A stretch of DNA of 64,000 bases from Mycobacteriales bacterium (GCA_040902655.1 JBBDWV010000025.1:53301-117300), one strand, 5' to 3'. Shown: positions 10,010 to 18,008, numbered from the stretch's first letter. Numbers and translations: made by a program. Notes: a model not told the origin generated them from the letters alone.

Positions 10010-10024
10010 ACCGACCGAACGGTC
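10010..10024. promoter_or_regulatory. palindromic operator in the E1/SDR divergent promoter region
   Basis: The 12-mer GACCGAACGGTC (10013-10024) is an inverted repeat with 5-bp arms. It differs at one base from GACCGACCGGTC at 22864-22875, upstream of the thiolase. ACCG/CGGT palindromes of this type are typical TetR-family sites near acyl-CoA genes. On the minus strand a TACATT (plus 10005-10010) next to it could be a -10 for the E1 gene. The cognate regulator is inferred, not shown. Confidence 0.55.
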
Positions 10025-10097
10025 CAAAGAGCAACGAGGAGGAGTCATCCGCATTCCTGGCAGCTTCCCGGCACCCGGGGACGTTGCGGGCAAGCGT

Positions 10098-10820
10098 GTG
10101 GTCGTGACCGGTGCAAGTCGTGGCCTCGGCAAGGTGATCGGGGCCGCGTTCTGCCGGGCCGGTGCCCGCGTCGCGCTGGTCGCCCGCACCGGTGCAGCTC
10201 TGGACGAAGCCGTCGCCGAGATGTGCGGTCAAACACTCGTCTGCCCGGCGGACGTCACGAGCCCTGACGGCAACCGCACGGTGGTCGAGGCCGTGGAGCA
10301 GGCATGGGGCGGCGTGGACGTCTGGGTAGCCAACGCCGGCATCTCCCCGGTGGTTGCCAACGTGCTGGACATGGACCCCGAGGACTGGCGCTCTATCCAC
10401 AGCGTGAACCTGGACGGCGCGTTCTACGGCGCGCAGGCCGCGGCGCGCAGCATGGTGGGCAACGGCGGCGGCCGCATCATCGTGACCACCTCCTCGCTGG
10501 CGGAGCGCCCGCGGCGCGGGCTGGCGGGGTACTCCTCGTCCAAGGCAGGTGCCACCGCGTTGGTCAAGGCGATGGCGCTCGACCTGGCCAGGCACGACAT
10601 CACCGTGAACGCCGTGGCGCCCGGCTGGTTCGACTCGCCGATGGCCGAGGGCTGGCAGAAGAACCCCGAGCTCGAGCGGCGCATCCTCGACCACACCGCG
10701 CTGGGTCGCTGGGGGCGGGGGGAGGATCTACCGGGCGCGTACCTTTTCCTTGCCTCCGACGCCGCCGCCTACGTCACCGGCACCGTCCTGACCGTCGACG
10801 GGGGGTATGTCTGCGTATGA
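10098..10820 (+). CDS. SDR-family oxidoreductase
   Basis: This short-chain dehydrogenase has at least 240 residues. It has the NAD(P) motif TGASRGLG, NAG at the end of beta-4, the catalytic Ser in VTTSSLAERP, YxxxK as YSSSK, and the C-terminal TGTVLTVDGGY. The GTG at 10098 falls inside the first Rossmann strand and has no close Shine-Dalgarno. The frame is open upstream and reads ...PAPGDVAGKRVVVTGA, a normal SDR beginning, but contains no ATG, GTG or TTG. AGGAGGAG at 10036-10043 is ideally spaced from ATT at 10053, so a near-cognate start is plausible. The stop overlaps the next ATG. It is the first gene of the long catabolic operon. Confidence 0.85.
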   Translation: MVVTGASRGLGKVIGAAFCRAGARVALVARTGAALDEAVAEMCGQTLVCPADVTSPDGNRTVVEAVEQAWGGVDVWVANAGISPVVANVLDMDPEDWRSIHSVNLDGAFYGAQAAARSMVGNGGGRIIVTTSSLAERPRRGLAGYSSSKAGATALVKAMALDLARHDITVNAVAPGWFDSPMAEGWQKNPELERRILDHTALGRWGRGEDLPGAYLFLASDAAAYVTGTVLTVDGGYVCV

Positions 10821-11881
10821 AGGCCATCGTGTGGCACGCGGCAGGTGACCTGCGTCTCGAGGACATCGCCGAGCCGGGAGTTCCGGGCCCGGGCGAGGCA
10901 GTCGTGGAGGTGTCCTTCTGCGGCATCTGCGGCACCGATCTGGCCGAGTACGCCAAGGGGCCGGTCATGATCCGAGACCGTCCCCACCCGCTGACCGGCG
11001 CGCAGCCGCCGCTCGTTCTCGGCCACGAGTTCAGTGGGCGCATCGTCGCGCTGGGGCCCGATGTCGACGGGCACTCCGTCGGGCAGCGCGTCACGGTCGA
11101 TCCCTGCTGGCGCTGTGGTCGCTGCTTCTGGTGCCGCCGGGGCGACTACCACATCTGCCGGTACGGCGGTTCGGTCGGTCTCGCGTCGGACGGTGCCCTC
11201 GCGCGCCGGGTCACCGTGCCCGCCGCCGGTCTGGTCCCCTTGCCCGACGGCGTGGACGACCGGATCGCCGCGCTCACCGAACCGTTGGCCGTGGGGCTGC
11301 ATGCTGTACGACGCGGCGGTGTGCAGGCGGGAGATCGCGTCCTGGTGCTCGGACTCGGCCCGATCGGTGCTGCGGTGCTGCTCGCGGCACGGGCCAGCGG
11401 GGCTGCCGAAATCTACGTGAGCGAGCCGAGCCTGCGCCGACGGGAGCTCGCGGTGCAGCTCGGCGCCACGGAAGCCTTTGATCCGGGCGCCTGCGACGTC
11501 CGCAAGGAGGTCTACGTCCGCACCGGCCGGATCGGCCCCGATGTCGTCTTCGAGTGCACCGGTTCCCCTCGGCTGCTGCCGGTCGCCGTCTCGGCCGCGC
11601 GCCGCGGCGGACGGGTCGTCCTCGTCGGCATCGGGCACGGTGCCGCCGAGGTCGAACCTGCCCAGATCGTGCCGTACGAGCGGGAGGTCGTGGGCTCGCT
11701 GGGCTACCGCCACGACCTGCCCAGCGTGATCGGTCTCGTTGCCTCGGGGCTCATCGACCCGGCGCCGCTGATCACGGCCACTGTCCCGCTGGAGGAGGCC
11801 GTTGCCGGTGCCTTCGACGCCCTGCGTGACGATCCGGGAGAGCACATGAAGATTCTCGTCGACCTGAGCCGGCAGCCGTGA
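10817..11881 (+). CDS. zinc-binding alcohol dehydrogenase, 2,3-butanediol dehydrogenase-like
   Basis: This 354-residue medium-chain dehydrogenase has the catalytic zinc ligands in FCGICGTDLAEY and GHEFSGRI, and the structural zinc cluster CWRCGRCFWCRRGDYHIC. A Rossmann motif follows (LVLGLGPIGAAVLLAA). The N-terminal pattern and the insertion between GTDLAEY and GHEF resemble (R,R)-butanediol dehydrogenases. It would oxidise a secondary alcohol to a ketone with NAD+. The ATG overlaps the previous stop (ATGA) and its stop overlaps the next GTG. Together with the fused E1 next door this could suggest acyloin metabolism, but no acetoin reductase or E2 is seen. Confidence 0.88.
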   Translation: MKAIVWHAAGDLRLEDIAEPGVPGPGEAVVEVSFCGICGTDLAEYAKGPVMIRDRPHPLTGAQPPLVLGHEFSGRIVALGPDVDGHSVGQRVTVDPCWRCGRCFWCRRGDYHICRYGGSVGLASDGALARRVTVPAAGLVPLPDGVDDRIAALTEPLAVGLHAVRRGGVQAGDRVLVLGLGPIGAAVLLAARASGAAEIYVSEPSLRRRELAVQLGATEAFDPGACDVRKEVYVRTGRIGPDVVFECTGSPRLLPVAVSAARRGGRVVLVGIGHGAAEVEPAQIVPYEREVVGSLGYRHDLPSVIGLVASGLIDPAPLITATVPLEEAVAGAFDALRDDPGEHMKILVDLSRQP

Positions 11882-13548
11882 CCGCCACCGGAGCCGTTGC
11901 GCGGGTCGCGGAGCTGCGGGAGCGCTTCAGCTGGGACGAGGTGCTGGCGCGGTTCGACTGGGATCCGCGCGAGCGTTTCAACATCTCCCACGAGGCGTGC
12001 GCACGCTGGGCCGGCCACCGCGGGCGCGTGGCGATGATCGTCGAGGGAGTGGACGGCGGGGTGCGTACGCTGACCTACCACGAGCTGGACCGGCTCGCGA
12101 ACCGGTTCGCGAACGCGCTCGTCCGGCTGGGTGTGCGTCGCGGCGACCGGGTGGCCGCGGTGCTGCCGCGGACCACCGAGGCGTTCGTCACCGCCCTGGC
12201 CGTCTGGAAGGTCGGCGCCGTCCACGTGCCCATCTTCGCGGGCTTCGGGCCGGACGCGGTGCGCTACCGGCTGGAGGACTCCACACCCAGGCTGCTCGTC
12301 ACCGACGGGCCACACCGGGCACTGGTCGGGCAGAGCCTGACCTCCGACGTCGAGGTGGTCACGGTGACCGGCGCCCGCGGCGCCGGGCTCGTGCGCGGCG
12401 ACTACAGCTTCTGGGCCGAGGCCGACCGCTCCGCTCCCACCTTCGAGACCGTCGAGACCGCACCCACCGAGACCGCTGCGCTGGTCTACACCTCCGGCAC
12501 CACGGGCCCGCCCAAAGGCTGCATCCTCCCGCACGCCGGCCTGATCTCGCTGGTCCCGTTCGTCGAGCACGTCATGGACCTGCGGGAGGACGACCTGCTC
12601 TGGGCGACCGCGGACCCGTCCTGGAGCTTCGGGCTGTTCAGCACCGGCATGGTGCCGATGGCCCTGGGTCACCCGCGCCTGGTCTACGAGGGGGACTTCG
12701 ACCCGGCGCGGTGGTGGGCGGTGGCCGAACGGCACCAGGTCACCCATCTGACTGCCGCCCCGACCGCCTACCGGCTGCTCGCCGCCGGCCGCGACCGCGA
12801 CCTGCACGGGCGCGATCTCGCGCTGCGGGCTGCCACGTCCGCCGGTGAGCCGCTCAACCCCGAACCGATGCAGTGGTTCGACGAGCGGCTCGGCGTTCCG
12901 ATCGCCGACGCCTACGGGCTGACCGAGGTGGGGTTCGCGCTGGGAAACCTGCGCTCGGCCGGGCACCCGGTGAAGTCCGGTGCGGTGGGGTTCGCGATGC
13001 CCGGGTTCGAGGTGCGGCTGCTGCGCGCGGACGGCACCGAGGCGGGGGTGGGCGAGACCGGCACGATCGCGGTCCGCGGCCACGAGTGGTTCCTCGGGGC
13101 CGGCTACTGGGGCAAGGCCGACGCCTGGTCGCAGCGGTGGGAGGACGGCTGGTTCGTGACCGGCGATGCCGCCTATCGGGACGAGGACGGCTACCACTGG
13201 TTCGTCGGCCGTGCCGACGACGTCATCGTCACCTCCGGCTACAACGTCGGGCCGTTCGAGGTCGAGAGTGCCCTGCTGCTGCATCCGGCCGTCGCCGAGG
13301 CAGCGGTCGTGGGCAAGCCCGACCAGCGGCGGGGGAGCAGCGTTCAGGCCTTCGTCGTGCTGGCCCCCGACGCCTCGCCCAGCGACCTGGTGCGCTCCGA
13401 GCTGCAGGCGATCGTCGTGGACAAGGTCGGCCGGCACGCCTCGCCACGCGAGATCGACTTCGTCGATGACCTGCCACGTACGACCACCGGCAAGCTGCAG
13501 CGGGCGGAGCTGCGCCGCCGTGCGGCCGCCGAATCGACCAGGCCGTGA
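11878..13548 (+). CDS. acyl-CoA synthetase (acetyl-CoA synthetase-like, AMP-forming)
   Basis: This 556-residue ANL ligase has LVYTSGTTGPPKGCI (about 202-216), DAYGLTEVGF, the hinge VTGDAAYRDEDGYHWF and VGRADDVIVTSGYNVGPFE, and the catalytic Lys in TTGKLQRAELR. The layout is closer to acetyl-/medium-chain or benzoate-CoA ligases (ACSM-like) than to FadD proteins, so it differs from the first CoA ligase of the region. The GTG start overlaps the preceding stop and its stop overlaps the next start (both GTGA). It probably activates a pathway acid released by the adjacent dehydrogenases. Confidence 0.9.
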   Translation: MTATGAVARVAELRERFSWDEVLARFDWDPRERFNISHEACARWAGHRGRVAMIVEGVDGGVRTLTYHELDRLANRFANALVRLGVRRGDRVAAVLPRTTEAFVTALAVWKVGAVHVPIFAGFGPDAVRYRLEDSTPRLLVTDGPHRALVGQSLTSDVEVVTVTGARGAGLVRGDYSFWAEADRSAPTFETVETAPTETAALVYTSGTTGPPKGCILPHAGLISLVPFVEHVMDLREDDLLWATADPSWSFGLFSTGMVPMALGHPRLVYEGDFDPARWWAVAERHQVTHLTAAPTAYRLLAAGRDRDLHGRDLALRAATSAGEPLNPEPMQWFDERLGVPIADAYGLTEVGFALGNLRSAGHPVKSGAVGFAMPGFEVRLLRADGTEAGVGETGTIAVRGHEWFLGAGYWGKADAWSQRWEDGWFVTGDAAYRDEDGYHWFVGRADDVIVTSGYNVGPFEVESALLLHPAVAEAAVVGKPDQRRGSSVQAFVVLAPDASPSDLVRSELQAIVVDKVGRHASPREIDFVDDLPRTTTGKLQRAELRRRAAAESTRP

Positions 13549-14285
13549 CCGCTCTCGAGGGGAAGGTCTGCTTGGTCACCGGGGCCTCCCGTGGGCTCGG
13601 GCGGGCGATCGCCCTGCTGCTCGCCGAGCACGGTGCGCACGTCGTCGGCACCTACCGCTCCGGCGCGGAGGTGGCCGGGGACGTGGTCGCAGAGGCGCAG
13701 GCGTCAGGCGGTGACCTCGCGATGGAGCACTGTGACGTCACCGATGCGCAGTCCGTGACGTCCCTCGTCACGCGGGTCCTCGAGGGCCACGGCCGGATCG
13801 ACGGCCTGGTCAACAACGCCGGTGTGTGGCGGGGCGGCCGGCTCGTCGATCTCCCTCCTTCGGACTGGCAGCAGGTTCTGGACGCGGACCTGTCGGGGGT
13901 CTTCACCGTGCTGCAGGCGGTGCTGCCCACGATGCTGGCGGCGCGGTCAGGGCACATCGTCAACGTCAGCTCGGTCATCGGGATCGTCGGCTTCCCGGGT
14001 GACAGCGCCTACTCGGCCGCCAAGGGCGGCGTGAACGCGATGACCCGCTCCCTCGCCAAGGAGGTGGCGCGGTCGGGCGTCACCGTGAACGCCGTGGCCC
14101 CTGGGCCGGTCGAGACCGAGATGACCGAGCAGTTGTCCGAGCGGTCGCGCGCGCGACTGCTCGAGCGGATCCCGCTCGGGCGGCAGGGCCGCCCGGACGA
14201 GGTCGCGTCCCTGGTCGCCTACCTGCTCGAGGCCCCCCCGTACCTGACCGGCGCCGTCATCCCGCTCGACGGCGGCATGAGCTGA
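13545..14285 (+). CDS. SDR-family oxidoreductase (FabG-like)
   Basis: This 246-residue short-chain dehydrogenase has TGASRGLG near residue 14, NNAGVW, the catalytic Ser in NVSSVIGIVGFPG, YSAAK, and the FabG-like ending YLTGAVIPLDGGMS. FabG-type enzymes interconvert 3-hydroxyacyl and 3-oxoacyl thioesters with NAD(P). The GTG start overlaps the CoA ligase stop as GTGA. The putative selenoprotein starts 12 bp after its stop. In the operon it is a candidate for the 3-hydroxyacyl dehydrogenation step after the enoyl-CoA hydratase. Confidence 0.9.
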   Translation: MTALEGKVCLVTGASRGLGRAIALLLAEHGAHVVGTYRSGAEVAGDVVAEAQASGGDLAMEHCDVTDAQSVTSLVTRVLEGHGRIDGLVNNAGVWRGGRLVDLPPSDWQQVLDADLSGVFTVLQAVLPTMLAARSGHIVNVSSVIGIVGFPGDSAYSAAKGGVNAMTRSLAKEVARSGVTVNAVAPGPVETEMTEQLSERSRARLLERIPLGRQGRPDEVASLVAYLLEAPPYLTGAVIPLDGGMS

Positions 14286-14296
14286 AGGAGCACGAC

Positions 14297-14881
14297 GTGC
14301 ACGAGCACCCCCGGATCGACCCGCTCGACCTCGACCAGCTCAGCCCCACCCTGCAGGAGATGGCGGACAAGTGGCGCGCGCACGGCGGCGACGACCACGT
14401 GCTGCGCACGCTCGCGCACGCGCCGGAATTCGTCGAGCCGTTCGTCTCGTTCTACTCGCCGCTGGTCCGCAAGGGTGCGGTCGAGCACCGGACCAAGGAG
14501 CTCGCCCGGCTGCGGCTGGCGATCCTGAACGACTGCCACTATTGACAGCGCACCCGGTACGCCTCGGGCAGGCGTCAAGGTGTGGGCGACGACGTCGTCG
14601 AGCAGCTCGGGGACTACGAGACGCACTCCTTCAGCGCGCGGGAGCTCGCGGCGCTGCGGTACGCCGACGCGCTGTACTTCGACCACCACGGCATCACCGA
14701 GGAACAGTTCACCCAGCTCCGTGCCGTGTTCAGCGAACAGGAGATCGTCGAGCTGACCTGGGTGCTCGTGCAGTTCATCGCGCTCGGCAAGCTCATCTAT
14801 GTCCTCGGCATCCCGTACGGCGAGGGCCAGCACGAGCTCGACGCGACCGAGAACGACACGCAGGAAGGGGCGACGACATGA
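14297..14881 (+). CDS. AhpD/carboxymuconolactone decarboxylase-family protein, probable selenoprotein (TGA at codon 83)
   Basis: This 194-residue reading frame is interrupted by one TGA (14543-14545, codon 83). It starts at GTG with GAAGGAG at 14284-14290 and ends by overlapping the next ATG (ATGA). The frame is the same on both sides, and the later part continues a normal all-helical CMD fold to a natural end. The TGA sits exactly at the second cysteine of the AhpD motif E-x11-C-x2-C: Glu68, Cys80 (NDCHY), then residue 83. A SECIS-like hairpin follows at once. I infer selenocysteine at 83, giving a CxxU redox centre for peroxide or disulfide chemistry. In AhpD the fourth residue after this cysteine is His; here it is Arg. 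If Sec is not inserted, only an 82-residue N-terminal fragment is made. Confidence 0.72.
14549..14584 (+). promoter_or_regulatory. candidate bacterial SECIS element
   Basis: An apical stem ACGCCT/AGGCGT (14559-14564 with 14570-14575) closes the 5-nt loop CGGGC. Below it a second helix forms between CGCACC (14549-14554) and GGTGTG (14579-14584), five Watson-Crick pairs plus one G-U, with small internal loops. The apical loop begins 19 nt after the TGA and has G at its second position. Both are within what is known for bacterial SECIS elements bound by SelB, which lie in the coding sequence just after the Sec codon. GC-rich coding DNA can form stems by chance, so comparison with homologues is needed. 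Confidence 0.65.
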
Positions 14882-15855
14882 ACGTGCTCATCACCGGGGG
14901 GACCGGCCTGATCGGCTCCCGGATGGCGGAGCGGCTGCTCGACGAGGGCCACCAGGTCGTTCTGCTGGACCGGGTGCCCGACCAGAGCCGGGTGGCGGAC
15001 CTGCGGGCCCGGCACGGTGACCGCCTGCGGGTGGTGCAGGGCGATGTCCTCAGCTTCGCCAACCTGGGCGACGCGATGCGCGAGGGACCGGTGGACGCGG
15101 TCGTGCACCTGGCCTACATGCTCGGTGCCGAGAGCAACGCCCAGCCCCAGGCGGCCACCGAGGTCAACGTCGTGGGGACGCTGAACGTCCTGGAGACCGC
15201 GCGGCTGCTCGGGATCGAGCGCGTCGTGATGGCCAGCTCGATCGCGGTCTACGGGAGCGACGCGGAATACCCGGCGGCGGATCTGCCGTTGCGGGAGCAC
15301 GCGGCGTTGCACGTCGCGCGTGAGCTTCCGGTCTACGGCGGCGGAAAGCTCTACCTGGAGAAGCTGGCCCAGCACTACCGCGACGCCTACGGCATGGTCG
15401 TCGTCGGCATGCGCCCGGCCGTGGTCTACGGGTGGGGTCGGCGGACCGGTGCGACAGGCTGGATGTCCGCCCTCGTGGAGGGCCCGGCGCTGGGGCAGCC
15501 GGCCTCGGTCGGCTTCGGCACGGCCCGGGTCTCCCTCGTCTACGTCGACGACGTCGCGGAGCAGTTCATCGCGTTGGTGACGGCGCCGCCCGGGGCCTTC
15601 ACCGACACCTGGTTCTTCAACACCGGCGGCGACACCACGACCGTGCAGGAGGTCGCCGACCTCGTCCGCGAGCTGGTGCCGGGTGCCGACATCGAGGTGA
15701 CGGCGGACGGCGAGACCGACCTCTACGGCCTGGCCGCCTCGCTGTCGGACGGCGCGATCGAGCAGCTGTCGGGACATCGGCGCCGGTACTCACCGCTGCG
15801 CCTGGGATTGCAGCAGTACCTCGACGTGACGCGTCGGCACGCAGTAGATGCCTGA
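14878..15855 (+). CDS. NAD-dependent epimerase/dehydratase-family protein
   Basis: This 325-residue extended SDR begins with MNVLITGGTGLIGSRM (NAD motif GxxGxxG), has MASSIAVYGS with the catalytic Ser/Thr region, and YGGGK as the YxxxK pair near residue 156. The C-terminal half forms a small substrate lobe. Family members act on nucleotide sugars or as ketoreductases on small substrates. With no sugar genes nearby, a dehydrogenase role in the catabolic pathway is more likely. Its ATG overlaps the TGA of the putative selenoprotein gene. Translational coupling here would require ribosomes to read through the internal TGA. Confidence 0.87.
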   Translation: MNVLITGGTGLIGSRMAERLLDEGHQVVLLDRVPDQSRVADLRARHGDRLRVVQGDVLSFANLGDAMREGPVDAVVHLAYMLGAESNAQPQAATEVNVVGTLNVLETARLLGIERVVMASSIAVYGSDAEYPAADLPLREHAALHVARELPVYGGGKLYLEKLAQHYRDAYGMVVVGMRPAVVYGWGRRTGATGWMSALVEGPALGQPASVGFGTARVSLVYVDDVAEQFIALVTAPPGAFTDTWFFNTGGDTTTVQEVADLVRELVPGADIEVTADGETDLYGLAASLSDGAIEQLSGHRRRYSPLRLGLQQYLDVTRRHAVDA

Positions 15856-16606
15856 CGACATGGCCGAGGACCTGCTGTTCGACGAGGCGGAGCGCGCGCG
15901 CCTGGCGCAACGCACCCTGGACCGGGTCCTGGACCGGCTCGACGAGGGGGACGTCGAGGGCGCCCGGACAGCAGCCCGGCACATGTTCAACGAGTTCGAA
16001 TCGATGCACCGGCTGTACCGCCGCTGGGTGACCGCGACGCTCACCGAGGTGGTCCGGCGATGGGGGCGCGACGCGCTGGCGGAGGTTCTGGAGGCCGGTG
16101 TCCGGGCCTGGTGGCTGCCCAACCTGCGCAAGCTCATGGAGGGCACCGACGACGTGGCCCAGCGGGTCCGGTGGTTCGCCAGCGGGCTGCGCGGACACCT
16201 GGTCGGTCTCACCGTGCGGGAGGACGCCGAGAAGATCGTGATCGAGATGGCGCCGTGCGGCAGCGGCGGGCGGCTGCTCATGGAAGGTGGCTACACCCCA
16301 CCGGACGACTTCGCGTCACTGGCTGCCGAGCCGGCCCTCACCTACGGGCTGCCCGACTGCCCGGTCTACTGCGCGCACCAGCCGCTGATGGAGAAGCTGT
16401 CGGTCGAGCGGTACGGGCACCCGTTCGTGGTGATCGAACCGGCCGCCTACTGCACCACCCGCCGCCCGGCGGACGTCCCGCCGCCAGAGCTGGCCCGCGA
16501 GCACTGCGCCTTCGTCGTCTACAAGGACCCCACGAGAATCCCGGCGCGCTACTACGAGCGCATCGGGCTGACCCCGCCGACCCGAGAGGAATCCCCCCAT
16601 GTCTGA
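15848..16606 (+). CDS. uncharacterised protein, possibly ATC-hydrolase-like
   Basis: This 252-residue soluble protein has a helical, acidic N-terminal half (about 1-125) and a mixed C-terminal half. Notable residues are PCGSGGRL (about 137-144), CPVYCAHQPLME (about 176-187) and EPAAYCTTRR. The arrangement of CGSGG followed by a CxxYC pair resembles the L-2-amino-thiazoline-4-carboxylic acid hydrolase-like superfamily, but I cannot assign it firmly. It overlaps both neighbours by 8 bp, so it is made together with the epimerase-like and CMD-like proteins. No signal peptide or membrane span is seen. Confidence 0.8.
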   Translation: MPDDMAEDLLFDEAERARLAQRTLDRVLDRLDEGDVEGARTAARHMFNEFESMHRLYRRWVTATLTEVVRRWGRDALAEVLEAGVRAWWLPNLRKLMEGTDDVAQRVRWFASGLRGHLVGLTVREDAEKIVIEMAPCGSGGRLLMEGGYTPPDDFASLAAEPALTYGLPDCPVYCAHQPLMEKLSVERYGHPFVVIEPAAYCTTRRPADVPPPELAREHCAFVVYKDPTRIPARYYERIGLTPPTREESPHV

Positions 16607-17000
16607 CCTCACCGAGCGCCAGAAGCAGTTGCGCGATCAGTTCATCGCCGAGCGTGGGTACTGGAACCCCTTCTGGGACGGGCTGCTCAACCTGGACGAC
16701 GAGTTCTTCTCCGCCTACCTGCAGTTCTCCTCCGTACCGTGGAAGACCGGGACGCTCGAGCCCAAGTTCAAGGAGCTCATCTACGTCGCGATCGACGCCT
16801 CCACGACGCACCTCTACGAGCCCGGACTGCGCCAGCACATCCGCAACGCCATCAAGTACGGCGCGACCCGCGAGGAGGTGATGGAGGTCCTCGAGCTGGT
16901 GAGTGTCCTGGGAATCCACGCCTGCACCATGGGTGTGCCGGTGCTGCTCGAGGAGTTCGCGGCGGCGGAGGCCGAGCAGTCCCCGAGCCCCGAGGCGTGA
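16599..17000 (+). CDS. carboxymuconolactone decarboxylase-like protein lacking the CxxC pair
   Basis: This 133-residue protein has the single-domain CMD fold pattern: WKTGTLEPKFKELIYVAID, then HLYEPGLRQHIRNAIKYGATREEV and a C-terminal helix. The usual C-x2-C is replaced by S-T-T-H (ASTTHLYEPG), so it lacks the redox pair and may be catalytically different or a binding partner of the selenoprotein at 14297. The ATG overlaps the previous gene by 8 bp and the stop overlaps the next GTG. CMD proteins form trimers or hexamers; hetero-oligomer formation with its paralogue is speculative. Confidence 0.87.
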   Translation: MSDLTERQKQLRDQFIAERGYWNPFWDGLLNLDDEFFSAYLQFSSVPWKTGTLEPKFKELIYVAIDASTTHLYEPGLRQHIRNAIKYGATREEVMEVLELVSVLGIHACTMGVPVLLEEFAAAEAEQSPSPEA

Positions 17001-17986
17001 CCGGACGCCCGATGCGAGCGGCAGTCGCGACGGGGCATTCCAGCGAGGACCCCCTGTCCTGCCTGCGGGTCGCCGACCACCCCGTCCCGGTGCCTCGACC
17101 GGGGTGGATGAACGTGCAGGTGCGGGCGGCCTCACTGAACCACCACGACCTGTGGACCCTGCGCGGGGTCGGCCTGCTCACGGACCGCTATCCGCGGGTC
17201 CTCGGTTGCGACGGCGCCGGGGTCACCGAGGACGGCCGGCGAGTGGTCCTGCACTCCGTCCTGTCCACCCCGTCATTCGGTGAGGAGACGCTCGCCGACG
17301 ACTTCTCGATCCTGTCCGACCTGGACGACGGCACCTTCGCCGAACAGGTGGCGGTGCCGGAGCGCAACCTCGTCGACCTGCCGGACGCGCTGTCGTTCGA
17401 GCAGGCCGCCTGCCTTCCGGTCGCCTATCTGACCGCCTACCGGATGCTGTTCGTCGCCGGCGGGCTGCGGCCGGGGATGCGGGTGCTCGTGCAGGGCGCG
17501 GCCGGAGGTGTCACCAGCGCGGCGATCGTGCTGGCGCGCGCCGCCGGCTGCCACGTGAGCGTCACCAGCCGCGACGAGCACAAACGACAGCTCGCGGCCG
17601 AGGCAGGGGCGCACGAGGTGTACGAGCCGGGCGCCCGGTTGCGGCGCCGCGTGCACGTCGTGGTCGAGACCGTGGGCGAGGCGACCTGGCGGCACTCCCT
17701 GCGGTCCCTCGAGCGGGGCGGGACCGTCGTCGTGTCGGGCGCCACGACCGGCGCCGGCCCTTCGGCGGAGCTGGACCAGATGTTCTACCGGCAGCTTCGC
17801 GTGGTCGGGAGCTCGATGGGTTCGCGAGCGGACCTGGAGCAGCTTCTCACCTTCCTGGTGGTGACCGGTGTGCGGCCGCGTATCGACGACGTGCTCCCGC
17901 TGGAGCAGGCGCCGGAGGCGTTCCGGCGGATGGCGGAGGGAGCGCTGCTGGGCAAGCTCGTGCTCACCATGCCGCAGGCGACGTAA
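16997..17986 (+). CDS. zinc-dependent/quinone reductase-like alcohol dehydrogenase
   Basis: This 329-residue medium-chain dehydrogenase/reductase has SLNHHDLWTLRG (in place of the usual Cys zinc ligand region), PRVLGCDGAGV, and the cofactor motif VLVQGAAGGVTSAAIVLA. The C-terminal part is ordinary. The zinc ligands are poorly conserved, so it may be a zinc-free NADPH quinone reductase type. Two starts fit: GTG at 16997, overlapping the previous stop (GTGA), or ATG at 17012. The overlap favours the first. It lies before the enoyl-CoA hydratase in the same operon. Confidence 0.86.
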   Translation: MTGRPMRAAVATGHSSEDPLSCLRVADHPVPVPRPGWMNVQVRAASLNHHDLWTLRGVGLLTDRYPRVLGCDGAGVTEDGRRVVLHSVLSTPSFGEETLADDFSILSDLDDGTFAEQVAVPERNLVDLPDALSFEQAACLPVAYLTAYRMLFVAGGLRPGMRVLVQGAAGGVTSAAIVLARAAGCHVSVTSRDEHKRQLAAEAGAHEVYEPGARLRRRVHVVVETVGEATWRHSLRSLERGGTVVVSGATTGAGPSAELDQMFYRQLRVVGSSMGSRADLEQLLTFLVVTGVRPRIDDVLPLEQAPEAFRRMAEGALLGKLVLTMPQAT

Positions 17987-18008
17987 GCAATCGGAGAGGA
18001 ACACGCAC

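Noticed and set aside
14297-14881. Frameshifted or two-gene reading of the CMD locus
   Set aside because: The two parts are in the same frame, separated only by one TGA codon. The second part has no good start or Shine-Dalgarno, and its first residues complete the CMD active site. A frameshift is excluded; a true nonsense mutation remains possible.
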